DNA of 6,589 bases from Sphingomonadales bacterium (lineage in GTDB: Bacteria; Pseudomonadota; Alphaproteobacteria; Sphingomonadales; Sphingomonadaceae), in the NCBI GenBank assembly GCA_027486275.1, contig JAIXPM010000342.1, positions 1 through 6,589 of the forward strand, written 5' to 3'. The position numbers and the translations under genes were made by a program. Of this stretch, positions 4,979-6,589 are shown in pieces; positions within the stretch are counted from its first letter, which is position 1, and each line of letters begins with the position of its first letter. A model generated the notes under the pieces. That model had not been told where the DNA came from. It worked only from the letters and a program-made list of their open reading frames with translations, and searched no databases.

Positions 4979-6589
4979 ATGAAATTCACCACCCGTATCG
5001 CCGTGCTGCTCTGCGCCCTTGCCCTGCCCGTGTTGCCCGCCGTGGCGCAAGCGCCGGTTGCTGCCGTTGCCCAAGCCGAAGACGCGAAGCTGACAGCATT
5101 TCTGGATGCCGAGTTTGCCGAATATGTGAAATCGCAGCCGCAATTGGCGACGCGCCTGGGCATCAAAGCCGGCGGGGACAAGTGGAACGACACCAGCGAT
5201 GCCGCAGCCGATGCGCAAGTGGCGTGGCGGCAGGCCAGCGCGGCGCGGATGAAGGCCATGATCGACCGCACCAAGCTGTCGGGCGAGGCCCAGGTGAATT
5301 ACGACATCTGGGCGCTGGAGGCCGAGCGCGCGGCGATGGGCAATGCCAATCGTGTCTACAGCCCGCCCTTTTATTCGCGGCTCTATTCGGCGCACAGCCA
5401 GTTGCCGGATTTCCTGATCAACACGCACACGGTTGCCGATGCGACGGATCTGAAAAACTATATCGCCCGGGTGCGTGGCATGCCGGCGGTGCTGGATATG
5501 GCCATCGCCCGCACAAAAGCCAGCGAAGCCGCCGGCGTGCGCGCGCCCAAGTTCCAGATCGAATCCATCATTTCCGGCGCCACCCAGCTGACCAGCGGCG
5601 CGCCCTTTGGCGCCAATGGAACGGGTGCTCCTGATGCGGCCTTGTGGGCCGATGTGAAGGCGAAGACCGAGAAATTGGTGGCGGCCGGCACCCTGCCGCG
5701 CGCTGAAGCCGATGCGCTGCTGGCTGAAGCCCGCACGGCCATTGCCGATCTGAAGCCCGCCTACGGCCGGGTGATCGATTGGGCCAAGGGCGCGCTCGCC
5801 ACCGCGCCGTCGGGCAAGGTGGGTGCCGTCACCCTGCCGAACGGCGCGGCCTATTATGCCGCGGCGTTGAAGCTCAACACCACGACCGAACTGACCGCCG
5901 ATCAGATCCATGCCATCGGCCGCAAGGAAGTGGCGCGGATCGAGGCGGAGCAGGACGCGCTGGCGCAGAAGGCCGGGGTCAAGGACCGTCACGCCTATTA
6001 TGCGCAGCGCGCGCAGCAATTCCCGGCCAAGCCGTTCGATGATGCGTCGCGCGAAGCCTATCTGAAGGAAGCCAATCGCTTCGTCGGCCATGTTCGCGGC
6101 CTGCTCGGCCCATATTTCGGCACTTTGCCGGCCTATGGCATCGAAGTGGTGCGCGAACCGTCGTTCAGCGAAGTGCCCGGCGGCGCCGCCCACGCCAGCG
6201 CGCCCAGCCCCGATGGCAAGCGCCCGGCGCGCACCTATGTGCATCTGGTTGGCACGCAGAAGGACCCGGCCTCGCTCTACACGCTGATGTGTCACGAGGC
6301 GGTGCCCGGTCACAACATGCAGGGCGATATCCAGGTGCGGCAGAAGGGCGGTCCGAAGTTCCGTGCTGTCACCGGCTATGTCGCCTTTGGCGAGGGTTGG
6401 GGCCTTTATGCCGAAGCCATGTGCGCCGAAATGAAGGCGTTCCCCGATGTGGCGGCCGATTTCATGCGGCTGGATGCCGAACTGTTCCGCGCCGCCCGTC
6501 TGGTGACCGATACCGGCATCCACGCGCTCGGCTGGACCGAGGAAGAGGCGGTGAAGTATCTCAACGAAACCGGCCGCGCTCCGCCCGAA
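4979..6589 (+). CDS. Exported DUF885 family metallopeptidase-like protein (3' end outside window)
   Basis: The frame runs open for 537 codons from the ATG at 4979 to the right edge; the stop lies beyond. Residues 1 to about 25 form a signal peptide (MKFTTR, then a hydrophobic run ending in AVAQA), so the protein is exported; Cys12 does not sit in a proper lipobox. The body matches the DUF885 family. Near the C-terminal side it has 'CHEAVPGHNMQGD' with His439-Glu440 and His445, an HExxxGH-type putative zinc site, and 'FGEGWGLYAEAM' (from about residue 470, with Glu472 and Glu479). Then come 'ELFRAARLVTDTGIH' and 'GWTEEEAVKYLNETGRAP', standard for the family's last third. Proteins of this family run to roughly 600 residues, so only a short piece is likely missing. 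They are presumed periplasmic or surface peptidases; the substrate is unknown. The gene stands alone on the plus strand, divergent from the DUF167 gene. Confidence 0.9.
   Translation, partial: MKFTTRIAVLLCALALPVLPAVAQAPVAAVAQAEDAKLTAFLDAEFAEYVKSQPQLATRLGIKAGGDKWNDTSDAAADAQVAWRQASAARMKAMIDRTKLSGEAQVNYDIWALEAERAAMGNANRVYSPPFYSRLYSAHSQLPDFLINTHTVADATDLKNYIARVRGMPAVLDMAIARTKASEAAGVRAPKFQIESIISGATQLTSGAPFGANGTGAPDAALWADVKAKTEKLVAAGTLPRAEADALLAEARTAIADLKPAYGRVIDWAKGALATAPSGKVGAVTLPNGAAYYAAALKLNTTTELTADQIHAIGRKEVARIEAEQDALAQKAGVKDRHAYYAQRAQQFPAKPFDDASREAYLKEANRFVGHVRGLLGPYFGTLPAYGIEVVREPSFSEVPGGAAHASAPSPDGKRPARTYVHLVGTQKDPASLYTLMCHEAVPGHNMQGDIQVRQKGGPKFRAVTGYVAFGEGWGLYAEAMCAEMKAFPDVAADFMRLDAELFRAARLVTDTGIHALGWTEEEAVKYLNETGRAPPE

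Noticed and set aside
4946..6523. 525-codon minus-strand open frame opposite the DUF885 gene
   Set aside because: The plus strand carries a signal peptide, a strong ribosome binding site and DUF885 motifs. The antisense product is His/Arg/Gly-rich, low in complexity and without known motifs.

Overview
The window is GC-rich, densely coded bacterial DNA. The gene set is an M16 peptidase, a FrnE-type DsbA protein, a TsdA-like diheme cytochrome c, an OlsB-type acyltransferase, an AmpG-type permease, a DUF167/YggU protein and a secreted DUF885 protein. Together with an intergenic paired repeat, this fits an alphaproteobacterium, probably of the sphingomonad group. That assignment is inferred from protein style and composition, not from a marker gene.

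Layout. Positions 2-553 (+) hold the C-terminal end of an M16 (insulinase-like) peptidase whose start lies outside the window. It faces a minus-strand gene block across a gap of about 155 bp that is mostly filled by two facing copies of a ~42-47 bp repeat (564-610 and 669-710). Five minus-strand genes then follow, in transcription order: DUF167/YggU (4880-4599), AmpG-like permease (4547-3237), OlsB-like ornithine N-acyltransferase (3155-2313), diheme cytochrome c (2260-1373) and FrnE-like DsbA protein (1363-710). The cytochrome and frnE-like genes are tightly coupled: the cytochrome stop codon lies inside the frnE Shine-Dalgarno sequence. The other gaps are 51-81 nt, two of them with hairpins, so the block may be one leaky operon or two to three units. 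A 98-bp divergent region (4881-4978) separates the block from a plus-strand exported DUF885 metallopeptidase-like gene (4979 to the right edge, incomplete).

Functional themes. Several products act at the cell envelope: ornithine-lipid synthesis (OlsB), muropeptide import (AmpG-like), a periplasmic diheme cytochrome and a secreted peptidase-like protein. No single pathway unites them. The most distinctive gene is the cytochrome. It carries the features of the thiosulfate dehydrogenase (TsdA) family, including a Cys placed as a likely axial ligand of heme 1, and it has an unusual His/Pro-rich C-terminal tail.

I found no RNA gene, CRISPR array, insertion sequence, phage gene or clearly new multigene system. 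The points most worth a second look are the paired repeat with a compensatory base-pair swap, the cytochrome-FrnE coupling, the cytochrome tail, and a possible leaderless promoter for the DUF167 gene.
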